Shown: positions 17,236 through 25,630 of the stretch, in pieces
Numbering within the stretch: the first letter of the stretch is position 1
How the letters are laid out: every line of letters begins with the position of its first letter
DNA from: Nocardiopsis quinghaiensis
Lineage (GTDB): Bacteria > Actinomycetota > Actinomycetes > Streptosporangiales > Streptosporangiaceae
Direction: 5' to 3'
NCBI RefSeq assembly: GCF_008638365.1
Contig: NZ_VWVU01000023.1
Coordinates: 48,321-112,320 of the forward strand
Length of the DNA: 64,000 nucleotides
The notes under the pieces: generated by a model
The model's database searches: none
Seen by the model: the letters and a program-made list of their open reading frames with translations, nothing else
Told to the model about the DNA's origin: nothing
Made by a program: the position numbers and the translations under genes

Positions 17236-18128
17236 GCACCACGACCCCAGTACCCACACGTTCCGCGGGGCTGCGGAACCTCCTGACCCGCAAGGGTGGG
17301 AACAAGCAGGGGCACACCACCTTCGTCGACAGGGCCGCCCTGGGTGTGGCCGGCCTGATGGTCCTCCTCGCGCTGGTGGGTCCCTACCTGGCTCCGATGG
17401 ACCCCTACGCCGTGGACCTGGCCAAGTCCCTCACCCCACCGGGCTCAGAGCACTGGATGGGGACCGACGCCAACGGCCGGGACATCCTCAGCCGCGTCCT
17501 CGCGGGCGGGCGGACCACGATCCTGGCCACCGTCGCCGTGATCGCCGTGGCCACCGTGATCGGCACACTGATCGGTACGGCAGCCGCTCTGGGAGGTCGG
17601 ATCGTCGATGAGATCCTCATGCGGATCTGTGACGTGGGGCTGTCCCTGCCCGCGATCGTGGTGGCCCTGGGGCTGGCGGCGGCCATGGGACCCAGCCTCC
17701 AGTCCGCCGTGATCGCCCTGGCGGCCACCTGGTGGCCGGGCTACGCCCGGCTGGTGCGAACGCTGGTCCGCGAAACACGCGACGCCGAGTTCGTCGAATC
17801 CGCGCGCGTCCTGGGAGTGTCACGCACAAGACTGGTCCTGCGCCACGTGCTGCCCAACTCCCTGAGCGCGCTCTACGTCCAGACCACCCTTGACGTGTCG
17901 GCCGTCATGCTCGTCATCTCCGGTCTTTCCTTCGTTGGTGTCGGAGCCCAGGTTCCCGCCTCCGAATGGGGCGCGATGATCGCCGCCTCACGCGACACGG
18001 CCATCACCGCATGGTGGACGGTGCTCTTTCCTGGGCTGGCCATCGCGCTGACCGCGATCGCCTTCAACCTGGTCGGTGACTGGCTACGTGTGCGCACCGA
18101 CCCCACCCTGAGAACGGGAGGACGCTGA
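17232..18128 (+). CDS. ABC transporter permease, DppC type
   Basis: This 298-residue permease starts at ATG 17232 (ATGA overlap). It has the DppC N-terminal segment with GPYLAPMDPYAVD and the hallmark HWMGTDANGRDILSRVLAGGR, five following membrane segments, and the EAA loop ESARVLGVSRTRLVLRHVLP. It pairs with the preceding DppB-type permease. It ends one base into the next gene (TGATG). Confidence 0.92.
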   Translation: MSTTTPVPTRSAGLRNLLTRKGGNKQGHTTFVDRAALGVAGLMVLLALVGPYLAPMDPYAVDLAKSLTPPGSEHWMGTDANGRDILSRVLAGGRTTILATVAVIAVATVIGTLIGTAAALGGRIVDEILMRICDVGLSLPAIVVALGLAAAMGPSLQSAVIALAATWWPGYARLVRTLVRETRDAEFVESARVLGVSRTRLVLRHVLPNSLSALYVQTTLDVSAVMLVISGLSFVGVGAQVPASEWGAMIAASRDTAITAWWTVLFPGLAIALTAIAFNLVGDWLRVRTDPTLRTGGR

Positions 18129-19006
18129 TGAGCGGGCACCCCACGCAAGGAACGCCCCTGCTGCGTATCCAGGACCTGTGCGTGTCCTACCCGACACCGG
18201 ACGGCCTCAAGGAAGTGGTGCGGGGAGTCGACCTCTCGGTCTCCCGAGGCGAGAGGGTCGCACTGGTCGGTGAGTCCGGGTCCGGCAAGTCCGTCACCGC
18301 CCGATCGGTTCTGCGCCTGGACTCCGAGGCCAGGACCAGCGGCCGTGTCCTCATCGACGGCCAGGACGTTCTGGAGATGAATTCCAAGGAGGTGCGCCGC
18401 GTGCGCGGCGCACGTGCCGGGCTCGTCTTCCAGGACCCGCTCGCCTCGCTCAACCCGGTCAAGACCGTGGGCTGGCAGATCACCCAGCCACTGCGGATCC
18501 GAGGGATGGGGCGCCGCGAGGCTCGGCGGCGCGCCGTCGACCTTCTGGGGCGGCTCGGTGTCGCCGACCCCGCGCGACGCTTCGACGACTATCCCCACCA
18601 GTTCTCCGGAGGCATGCGCCAACGTGTGGTGATCGCCATCGCGGTCATCGCCGAACCCCAGGTCCTCATCGCGGACGAGCCCACCACGGCACTGGACGTA
18701 CAGGTCCAGGCCCAGGTGCTCGAACTCCTGGGCGAACTGGCCCAGGAGAAGGACATGGCGGTCCTGCTCATCACCCACGACCTCGGCATCGTCGCCGGAT
18801 TCGCTCAGCGGGTCGCCGTGATGCGCGACGGAAAGCTGGTGGAAGAAGGAGACGTGGACCGGGTCTACGCCTCGCCCCGTCATCCCTACACCCGTGCCCT
18901 GCTCGACGCGGTTCCCCGCATCGGCGACCAGCCCGGAAGGAGGCTGGGCACGGCCGCGGCCACGGCCGATCCCGTCTCCGTGTCACCCGAGGGAGAAGAG
19001 CTGTGA
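18128..19006 (+). CDS. ABC transporter ATP-binding protein, DppD type
   Basis: This 292-residue cytosolic ATPase has Walker A GESGSGKSVTARS, signature FSGGMRQRVVIA, Walker B QVLIADEPTTALD and switch His in LLITHDLG. The C-terminal oligopeptide/dipeptide extension ends in PRHPYTRALLDAVPR. It energises the importer with the DppF-type protein. Its ATG shares a base with the preceding stop, and the next gene starts inside its stop (GTGA). Confidence 0.93.
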   Translation: MSGHPTQGTPLLRIQDLCVSYPTPDGLKEVVRGVDLSVSRGERVALVGESGSGKSVTARSVLRLDSEARTSGRVLIDGQDVLEMNSKEVRRVRGARAGLVFQDPLASLNPVKTVGWQITQPLRIRGMGRREARRRAVDLLGRLGVADPARRFDDYPHQFSGGMRQRVVIAIAVIAEPQVLIADEPTTALDVQVQAQVLELLGELAQEKDMAVLLITHDLGIVAGFAQRVAVMRDGKLVEEGDVDRVYASPRHPYTRALLDAVPRIGDQPGRRLGTAAATADPVSVSPEGEEL

Positions 19007-19857
19007 ACACCGCCGAGGAGACTCCGCTCCTGGAGGCCCGCAACCTGGTCAAGACTTTCTCCGGACGGTCGGGGACACGCGCGGTGAACGACGTGTCCTT
19101 CACCGTGCGCAGAGGAGAGGCACTGGGGCTCGTCGGTGAGTCGGGCTCGGGCAAGTCCACGACCGCGCGCTGTGTGGCCGGTCTTCTGCACCCCGACTCC
19201 GGGCAGGTCCTGATCGCGGGCCAGGACGTCACACGCGCCCGGGGAAGGGCTCTGCGCGCCACCCGGCGCCGGATCCAGATGGTCTTCCAGGACCCCTACT
19301 CCTCCCTCAACCCGCGCATGACCGTGGCCGATCTGGTCGGCGAGGGTATGTACGTCCACGGCATCGAACCCGACCGGGTACGCCGCAGGGACCGGACCGT
19401 CGAGCTCCTGGAAACAGTGGGTATGGGATCCGAACACCTGGACCGCTACCCGCGTTCCTTCTCCGGGGGACAGCGCCAGCGCATCGCCATCGCCCGAGCC
19501 CTGGCGGTCGGCCCCGACCTGCTCATCTGCGACGAGCCCGTCGCTTCGCTGGACGTCTCCGTGCAGGCCCAGGTCCTCAACCTGTTCGGCGACCTGCGGG
19601 AGAAACTCGGCCTGTCCCTGCTCTTCATCGCCCACGACCTCGCCGTCGTCCACCATCTGTGCGGACGTGTCGCGGTGATGAACTCCGGCCGCGTGGTCGA
19701 ACAGGGTGACCGGGAACAGGTCTACACCTCGCCCCGTCATCCCTACACCCGTGCCCTGCTCGACGCCGTGCCCGTCCCCGACCCGGCCGCGGAGCGCGCC
19801 CGGGCCGCCGGACGCGGCGCCGTACACACACAGAACCACCATGAGGAGAAGCGATGA
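19003..19857 (+). CDS. ABC transporter ATP-binding protein, DppF type
   Basis: This 284-residue ATPase starts at GTG 19003. Motifs are Walker A GESGSGKSTTARC, signature FSGGQRQRIAIARA, Walker B LLICDEPVASLDVS and switch His in LFIAHDLA. The C-terminal PRHPYTRALLDAVPVP matches the peptide-importer family and repeats that of the preceding ATPase almost exactly at DNA level. It completes the five-protein transporter and overlaps the next gene by four bases. Confidence 0.93.
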   Translation: MNTAEETPLLEARNLVKTFSGRSGTRAVNDVSFTVRRGEALGLVGESGSGKSTTARCVAGLLHPDSGQVLIAGQDVTRARGRALRATRRRIQMVFQDPYSSLNPRMTVADLVGEGMYVHGIEPDRVRRRDRTVELLETVGMGSEHLDRYPRSFSGGQRQRIAIARALAVGPDLLICDEPVASLDVSVQAQVLNLFGDLREKLGLSLLFIAHDLAVVHHLCGRVAVMNSGRVVEQGDREQVYTSPRHPYTRALLDAVPVPDPAAERARAAGRGAVHTQNHHEEKR

Positions 19858-20246
19858 CCACAGTTCGCATGTTCGTCAACGGTCAGGCCATGTCGGGCGG
19901 AGATATCAGCCACGCCCTGGAGGGAGCCCGTTTCCTGGGCCCGGCGAAGACCGCGCCGCGCTATCGCTTCTATTCGGTACGCGACGAGTTTCCCGGCCTG
20001 CACCCGGTGGAGGAGAACGGCCGCTCCGTCCCCGGTGAGCTGTACGAGGTGGAGTACGCCCAGTTGCGCGAGCGCCTACTCCCCGCGGAACCCGAAGAGC
20101 TGGAACTGAGCGTCATCGAGATGGCCGACGGGTCGGGTTCGTTGGCGATGTGCATGCGCGCCCGCGCCCTGACGCTGCCGGAGGTGTCCGACATCAGCGA
20201 ACAGGGTGGCTGGCGCGCCTACCTGGCCGAGAAGGGGTCGGTTTGA
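19854..20246 (+). CDS. Allophanate-hydrolase C-terminal-like (AtzF_C/gamma-glutamylcyclotransferase-fold) protein
   Basis: This 130-residue protein starts MTTVRMFVNGQAMSGGDISH, then GARFLGPAKTAPRYRFYSVR and GELYEVEYAQLRERLLPAEP. These are the conserved features of the free-standing version of the C-terminal domain of allophanate hydrolase (gamma-glutamylcyclotransferase-like fold). In allophanate hydrolase this domain takes the N-carboxyurea-type product further. Here it sits between the ABC ATPase and the hydantoinase, overlapping both, so it may act on an N-carbamoyl or N-carboxy product made by HyuAB or the hydantoinase. The assignment to the family is good; the reaction is inference. Confidence 0.75.
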   Translation: MTTVRMFVNGQAMSGGDISHALEGARFLGPAKTAPRYRFYSVRDEFPGLHPVEENGRSVPGELYEVEYAQLRERLLPAEPEELELSVIEMADGSGSLAMCMRARALTLPEVSDISEQGGWRAYLAEKGSV

Positions 20247-21637
20247 GCACCGTCGACCTGGTGGTACGGGGAGGCACGGTCGTCAACGCCGGCTGGCAGG
20301 GCGAGGCCGACGTGTTCGTCGCCGAAGGCAGGATCGCGGCGCTCGTCACGCCCGGCGTCCCCGTGCCGAGCGGTTCCCACCCCGAGGAGATCGACGCCAC
20401 CGGCCTCCTCGTCATGCCGGGCGGTGTCGACCCGCACTGCCACGTCGGGTTCACCTCGGGCGAGTTCACCTCCTTGGACGACTATTCGCAGTGCACCACC
20501 GCGGCGGTCCTCGGCGGCACCACCACCATCGTGGACTTCGCCATCCCCCGCCCCGGGCAGAGCCCACTGGACGCGGTGGAACAGCGCCGGGCCGCCGCAG
20601 CTGAAGGCCTGTGCGACAGCGCGCTGCACGGATGCGTCGTGGAGTGGGACGACACCACGGCCGACCAACTGCACGAGATGGCCGCGCTCGGGGTCAACAC
20701 GATCAAGATGTTCACCACCTATCGCGGCGAGACCATGGCCGACGAGCACACGGTCCTGAGAACGATGAAGGCCATGCGGGCCACCGGCGGCATGGTGGTG
20801 ATCCACTGCGAGGCCGACCACATCATCGACGAGGCCCAACAGGTGTGCGGCGCACGAGGCGAGGCAGGGGCCGAACACATGGCGGCCACCCGCCCCGAAC
20901 TCGCCGAGACGGCCTCGGTCGCCGAGGTCCTGGCGATCGCCGAGTCGGTCGGCGCACCCGTGTACTTCGTCCACCAATCGACCGCCGAAGCCGTCGAACT
21001 GGTGGCGGCGGCTCGGCGACGAGGTCAGAGCGCCTACAGCGAGGCGGTCGCCCACCACCTCGTACTGGACGAGAGCGTTTACACGGGCGAGCACCCCGAG
21101 CGGTTCGTCTGCTGTCCGCCGCTGCGCTCCCGAGAAGCCGTCAACAACCTGAGCAGGCACCTGTTCACCGGCGAGATCTCCACGGTGGGCAGCGACCACT
21201 GCTGCTACGACACCGGACAGAAGGAGGAGTACCGCCACGACGTACGCGCCATGCCCAACGGGCTCCCGGGGGTCGAGACCCGCCTCCCGGTGGTGTACTC
21301 GTCCTACGTGGAGGGGCGGGGTCTGCCGGTCACCCGCTTCGTGGAGTTGGCCGCCGCCAATCCCGCGCGGCTCAACGGGCTCTACCCCCGCAAGGGTGTG
21401 TTGTCGCCGGGATCGGACGCCGACATCGTCCTGTGGGACCCGGCCGCCCGCTGGACGGTGCGCTCACAGGACCTGCACATGGCCACCGACTACACCCCCT
21501 ACGAGGGGATGGAGATGACCGGTCGGCCCCGGACGGTCCTGGTGGGAGGCCGCGTCGTGGTCCGAGACGGTGAACTGGTCGATGCCCGGCCCGGCGGACG
21601 CAGCGTCCCCTCGGGCCCGGTAGAAACGTTCTGCTGA
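20243..21637 (+). CDS. D-hydantoinase/dihydropyrimidinase
   Basis: This 464-residue enzyme starts at TTG 20243 inside the previous stop (TTGA), the only start that gives the family N-terminus STVDLVVRGGTVVNAG. It is a binuclear-metal cyclic amidohydrolase: HCH in DPHCHVGFTSGE, carboxylated Lys in NTIKMFTTYRG, His in MVVIHCEADH and YFVHQSTAEAV, and catalytic Asp in GSDHCCYD. The C-terminal small beta domain contains YEGMEMTGRPRTVLVGGRVV. It hydrolyses hydantoins or dihydropyrimidines to N-carbamoyl amino acids. It is the last gene of the operon; no carbamoylase gene follows, so decarbamoylation would fall to HyuAB, the AtzF-like protein, the amidohydrolase or an enzyme elsewhere. Confidence 0.92.
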   Translation: MSTVDLVVRGGTVVNAGWQGEADVFVAEGRIAALVTPGVPVPSGSHPEEIDATGLLVMPGGVDPHCHVGFTSGEFTSLDDYSQCTTAAVLGGTTTIVDFAIPRPGQSPLDAVEQRRAAAAEGLCDSALHGCVVEWDDTTADQLHEMAALGVNTIKMFTTYRGETMADEHTVLRTMKAMRATGGMVVIHCEADHIIDEAQQVCGARGEAGAEHMAATRPELAETASVAEVLAIAESVGAPVYFVHQSTAEAVELVAAARRRGQSAYSEAVAHHLVLDESVYTGEHPERFVCCPPLRSREAVNNLSRHLFTGEISTVGSDHCCYDTGQKEEYRHDVRAMPNGLPGVETRLPVVYSSYVEGRGLPVTRFVELAAANPARLNGLYPRKGVLSPGSDADIVLWDPAARWTVRSQDLHMATDYTPYEGMEMTGRPRTVLVGGRVVVRDGELVDARPGGRSVPSGPVETFC

Positions 21638-21829
21638 GACACCCGGTCGCGACCGCGATCGCCGTGGCCCAGCACGGTACGATACGCCCTTCCACATCGT
21701 GGAGTGCCCCGGTGATCAGGCTGTGTCGGCGTAGGGGCGGGGACGTCTGCGGGCCCAGGGTCTCAGCGACCGCGGCCACGGCTTCACGTTCCTTGTGCGG
21801 GCGAGATCCGGGCGGATGTCGTTGCGGGC

Positions 21830-21882
21830 CGGGTGTGCGGCCGGGCAACGCGGCGGTACCGCGCCGCCCGGCCGCACACCCG
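21830..21882. terminator. Large hairpin in the convergent gap after the catabolic operon
   Basis: CGGGTGTGCGGCCGGGC (21830-21846) pairs perfectly with 21866-21882, a 17-bp stem. The 19-base loop contains a second CGCGG/CCGCG pair. It lies between the operon end (21637) and the convergent oxidase stop (22033), so a bidirectional terminator is the simplest role. No T-run is present. The rest of the 395-base gap has no supported gene. Confidence 0.6.
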
Positions 21883-22032
21883 CTCGGCGAAGTCCCCGGC
21901 GAAGCGGCGCCTCGGCATCTTCGTGATGCCATGGCCCGTGCCGGGACGGTGGAGATCGACGATGCCACCGGCCGCAGCGGCGCGGTGCGTGCCTTCGCTG
22001 ACCGTACGGGAGTACGCCCGCTCTCGGCGGGC

Positions 22033-23706
22033 CTAGGTCCTTTCCGGAACCGGAAGGCACATCGGTGCGATGTTTTGTGTCCAGGAGTAGTCCGGCTTCG
22101 CCTGGGAGGCGGATTCGGTCGGTGAGACGAGGTGGTCCGGACTGAGGTAGGCGAGATCGCGGCCGAGGATCTGCTCGCAGGCGGTGCGTGCGGAGTCCAA
22201 CGCGCCCAGGATCCAGGTGTGGTGGACACTGAGGTGCTCACCAGCGAAGTGGATGTTGTTCTCCGGGGCACGTCCGGCGTTGAAGACCTTGCGGAACTGG
22301 CCGGGAAGGAACTTGGCGTCCCCGGCTGCCCACTGGGTGGCCCAGGCCACATCGAACGCCTCGATGAACTCGGTCTCGACATCGACTTCGGGATGGAGTC
22401 GCTGAAGGTCACGCAGCGCCAGCGCGACACGCTGCTCGGAGGGCTGGGGCAGCCACACGTAGGCGTCGGTCATCCACGAGTAGTGCAGGAGCGCCCCGGG
22501 CCCCTCATCGCCGATGCCGTTGGAGGGGTAGACCACCCAACGGGAGGGCAAGTCGGTGATGGACTGGCCCCCTCGGGTGGGCCGCTCTCCCTGTTCCCAG
22601 AAACGGCTCTTGAACCGCAGCCCGATCTTGTAGAGGGGCTGGTAGTTCATCTCGCGGATGGCCTGCTGCTTGGCCGGGGACCACTGCGGGGTGTCCCACA
22701 TCCGCAGCACCGCCGGCGGCACCGCGGCGATCACCTTGTCGAACTTCCGCTCCTTGGTACGGCCCTGACGGGTGTAGTGCACCTGGACCTGCGAGCCGAC
22801 CTCCTGCAGGGCGTGGACGTCGGCGCCCAGCACGATGTTGGTCTGGCCGATCAGCTTGGCGCAGGCGTTGGGCAGCCGGTCCATGCCGTTCTTGATCGTC
22901 TTCCACCGCGGCTCGGCGAAGTCGATGTTCTCGATGACGATCTCGGGAAAGCTTGCCTGGAACTGGTTGGACTGCGAGGTCATGACTTGGACGTAGTCGA
23001 CCTGCTCGGTACTCCATCCCACGATGGTGGTCAGGTAGGTGTAGAAGGAGAGGTTGTCGTAGGCCAGGATCGCTTTGAACCCGGCCTTGAAGTCCTGTTT
23101 CAGCAGGTCGGTGAATGGGCGGATGACGTCCTGGATCATCTGCGTTGCGGTGCGTACCGGCTCCGGGAGGCCGAACCCGAGCTGGTCGGGGTGGGCGTTG
23201 GCGTACTCCAGGGTCATGATGTTCCCGGACGCGTCCCGGCAGTCGTTGACCAGGACGCGGTTGCCCTTGGGATCGGAGATGACGTAGTCGATCAGCTCGA
23301 TCTCACTGCTGGGTTCCACGAGGTCGTTGAGCCGGTCGATGAGGTCGAAGACCGGGCGCTGCTCGGCCATCTGCGGCAACCGCATGGCTCCGGCCTCGAA
23401 GTACTGCTCGGGGTCCTGAGTGAAGCGGTGGGTGAGGATTCTCCCGCCGACCCGCTTCGGATCGGCCTCCAAAAGCGTGACCCGTGCGCCCGCGGCCTGC
23501 AGCAGCAGGGCCGCATACATCCCGGCCATGCCGGCTCCGATGATGCCCACGTGCAGTTTGGAGGCATCGACCTCGGGCTGACGCGGCGCGGGCGCCGCCT
23601 GGGTGATCCCCTGTTCGGGGACATACGAGCGCGCCCACTCCGCGTAGGCGTCCCGCAGCGAGTGTCCCTCGAAAGAACCTTCCGGAGAAGAAAATGACTG
23701 AGGCAT
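22033..23706 (-). CDS. Flavin monoamine oxidase family L-amino-acid oxidase
   Basis: This 557-residue flavoprotein starts at ATG 23706, GAAGGG upstream; a start nine codons earlier is possible. Visible motifs are the FAD fold VGIIGAGMAGMYAALLLQAAG (broken here at GAGMAG) near residues 63-82, the GGRILTHRF arginine motif, and the C-terminal FAD contact NIHFAGEHLSVHHTWILGAL. Length and motifs fit bacterial L-amino-acid oxidases and tryptophan-2-monooxygenase relatives. No signal peptide is evident, though the first 45 residues are not part of the fold. It converges on the catabolic operon. Its upstream flank is markedly less GC-rich, so it may be imported DNA. Confidence 0.86.
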   Translation of the reverse strand: MPQSFSSPEGSFEGHSLRDAYAEWARSYVPEQGITQAAPAPRQPEVDASKLHVGIIGAGMAGMYAALLLQAAGARVTLLEADPKRVGGRILTHRFTQDPEQYFEAGAMRLPQMAEQRPVFDLIDRLNDLVEPSSEIELIDYVISDPKGNRVLVNDCRDASGNIMTLEYANAHPDQLGFGLPEPVRTATQMIQDVIRPFTDLLKQDFKAGFKAILAYDNLSFYTYLTTIVGWSTEQVDYVQVMTSQSNQFQASFPEIVIENIDFAEPRWKTIKNGMDRLPNACAKLIGQTNIVLGADVHALQEVGSQVQVHYTRQGRTKERKFDKVIAAVPPAVLRMWDTPQWSPAKQQAIREMNYQPLYKIGLRFKSRFWEQGERPTRGGQSITDLPSRWVVYPSNGIGDEGPGALLHYSWMTDAYVWLPQPSEQRVALALRDLQRLHPEVDVETEFIEAFDVAWATQWAAGDAKFLPGQFRKVFNAGRAPENNIHFAGEHLSVHHTWILGALDSARTACEQILGRDLAYLSPDHLVSPTESASQAKPDYSWTQNIAPMCLPVPERT

Positions 23707-24696
23707 AAGACTATGGCCCTTCGTGTAAATCAATGAAACGAAAATTGAGGGTCACCGAAGTTGCGCTGGCAACAAGGATGCGATTCTTCTAATCGCTTCC
23801 TGCCTCGGGAAAAACTCCGATCCGGTCAAAAATGAAGTGATTTCATCGGTCTGGCTTCTCGGGCATCTCCTTTGCACTTCGAAGGAGACTAGCTTCAGGT
23901 CACATTCCCAATCCCCATGGTGCGAATTGAGTTGCGCTAAAAGAGATCAGGCGTTCCGGTCAGCCATGAACTACAGGAGTCGAAGGCTGACGATGGCGAC
24001 TCCGATGACTGGGGTGCCGGCGCCCAGGTTCGCCGTACTCGCGACGAACGTCAGGGTGACCGTCAGATCGCCTTCGACCGTCCTCGTGGCGGACGGCTCG
24101 GGTTTCGCGGCTACACCCGTGGTCTCTTTGACAGTGCCGATGTCGATAACTCCGGCAGCTCCTTGGTCGACACTGTATTCTCCAGGGAGAGTTCGAGATT
24201 ATCGGCGACTTCGATCGCATTATCCACGTTTGCAGGGTGCTGTACGTGCCCGACAGTATTCTACTCTCACTCTCACTCTCGCCTCGGAGCATGCCAATAG
24301 ACTTTATTCTCACAGGGAATCACTCGAATATCCACCACCGGACTGGATAGCGCTTGTCATTATTCGGCAAATATCGGGCAAGACGTTCTCGTTCACTACG
24401 GGCCTGGCTGGAGCAAACGTGACTATTCAGGCACCTCGGCGAAGGCTCAAATGGTCTCGGGCATCCAACATTCACCCTCAGCCAAACAGGCCAGAGCATG
24501 GAACACACCCACGGCTGTTTCATTGTCGGTTGGGGCCGGTGTTCGTGCTGGTCAAGCAAGCCCGAGAAGGCCAAGTGGGCGGATGAAGCAGTCGTAGCCC
24601 ACCCGTCGGCAGGTCTCGGGGATGCTCGCATAACCCAGCCTGGCCACCAGAGGAATCGACAGGTTGTTTCGTGCCGGGTGTGATGGAGATTCTGGT
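23707..24696. other. AT-richer intergenic region with a degraded minus-strand frame
   Basis: No intact gene is supported. A minus-strand stretch ending with TAG near 23968 reads like a real protein tail (TLPGEYSVDQGAAGVIDIG, then VEGDLTVTLTFVASTANLGA). It has stops just upstream, and a related piece (VDNAIEVADNLELSLE) lies in another frame, so it is probably a frameshifted fragment of an unknown protein. The long plus-strand open frame over the same interval has no family-like features and no clear ribosome site. Confidence 0.4.
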
Positions 24697-24996
24697 GTGT
24701 GCCGGGACCGCCTCCCGTCACTTTCGTGAACCGGGCAGCCGCCGAAGGTGATGTTGGGACAGGCCGGCATCGTGTCGCCGGAGGTGGCCCAGTGGGCGGT
24801 GGAGCGGACGGAGTGGCTGGTGTTGCGCGATTCTGGCAGGACGCACCAGCGGGGGCGGGCCCGAAGGGTAAAGGCGGGGCTGGTCCCATCCCGGTCCCAT
24901 CAGTGCGGTGGCTCCTCTGCGACGAGGTCCCGCGCCTAGTTTGACCTGGGTTTTTATTGCGCTCGGCAGGATCCGAACCTGCGGATATCGGATCAG
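24697..24996 (+). repeat. Integration module 1: leader, integrase C-terminal scar, arm repeats, tRNA-Arg core
   Basis: Order: leader hairpin (CCGGGACCGCCTCCCG near 24701), a jump directly to an integrase C-terminal scar (VMLGQAGIVSPEVAQWAVER, 24745-24840), GGTCCCATCCCGGTCCCAT arm repeats near 24885-24903, then a degenerate tRNA-Arg 3' half at 24959-24996. The catalytic integrase domain is gone. The following ArsR-rhodanese pseudogene uses a stop codon that lies in this core. Confidence 0.75.
24959..24996 (-). other. Attachment-core remnant: degenerate 3' part of tRNA-Arg(TCT)
   Basis: On the minus strand this copy matches the T-arm and 3' acceptor region of the tRNA-Arg cores at 29.2, 42.1, 56.2, 59.4 and 62.5 kb, with several substitutions (GATCCGAACCTGCGGATATC on the plus strand). 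It lacks the D-arm and 5' acceptor, so it is not a functional tRNA gene. Confidence 0.6.
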
Positions 24997-25625
24997 ACGA
25001 GGCCCTCGGAACGCCACTCGAGCACTCCGTCCTCCATCAGCCGGGCGTTGCGGCCGTGCTCCTCTAGAAGGCGTACTGCCTTGCAGGACAGCACACAATG
25101 GCGTCCTCGGCAGTAGGCCACGATCTCGGTATCCGAGGGGATCTCGTCGAGGTGTTCGGTCAACTCCTCCAGAGGGATGGAGACCGCGTCGGCCGGGTGC
25201 CCGGCGGCGTATTCCTCGGTCGGTCGCACACCCAACACCAGGACACGGCCGGTGACGGCAGCGGCCAGCAACTGCTCACGCTTCACCGTACGGGTGCCCT
25301 CCTCGCCCAGGTAGGTGCGACGGATCGCTTCGGCCTCGGCACGGTGGGTGTCCGCGACCCGGCCGCAGGGCCGTCAGGGCGGCCACGTCATCCCCGGCCA
25401 GCCGGTAGAAGATCCTGGTGCCCTCGTTGCGGACCGCCACGAGCTCGGCCTGGCACAACACTTGCAGGTGGGCCGAAGCGGTGATGGGCTTCAGGCCCAC
25501 CGTGCCGGCGAGCTCCTGAACGGGGCGCTCCCCCTGAGCCAGGACCTCGACGATCTCCAGGCGTTTGCCGTGGGCCAGGGCCTTACCCGTTCGGGGGAGG
25601 GCCTCGTACAGACCGGTCTTGCCCT
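24993..25625 (-). pseudogene. ArsR-type regulator fused to rhodanese domain, frameshifted and 5'-truncated
   Basis: The minus strand reads an ArsR helix-turn-helix (GKALAHGKRLEIVEVLAQGE, then VGLKPITASAHLQVLCQAEL, then GTRIFYRLAGDDV). After LTALRP near 25370 the reading continues only in the next frame: CGRVADTHRAEAEAIRRTYL, then a rhodanese domain with VLGVRPTEEYAAGHPADAV and the active-site loop YCRGRHCVLS. Intact ArsR-rhodanese fusions of this layout are common in actinobacteria. Here one frameshift splits the domains, and the N-terminal Met is lost where module 2 begins. The rhodanese part alone (24993-25286) could still be translated from its own GTG or ATG. Confidence 0.75.
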
Positions 25626-25630
25626 GGTGT

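Noticed and set aside
15250..17259. Long minus-strand open frame opposite the transporter genes
   Set aside because: Low-complexity Gly/Asp/His-rich translation typical of antisense shadow frames; the plus strand carries a recognised binding protein and permease.
20150..20242. Earlier ATG start for the hydantoinase
   Set aside because: It would add about 31 unconserved residues and overlap the previous gene by nearly 100 bases. The TTG at 20243 gives the family N-terminus and the same overlap style as its neighbours.
23837..24586. Plus-strand 249-codon open frame
   Set aside because: No ribosome site, no recognisable motif and mixed composition; it lies opposite a protein-like but broken minus-strand fragment.
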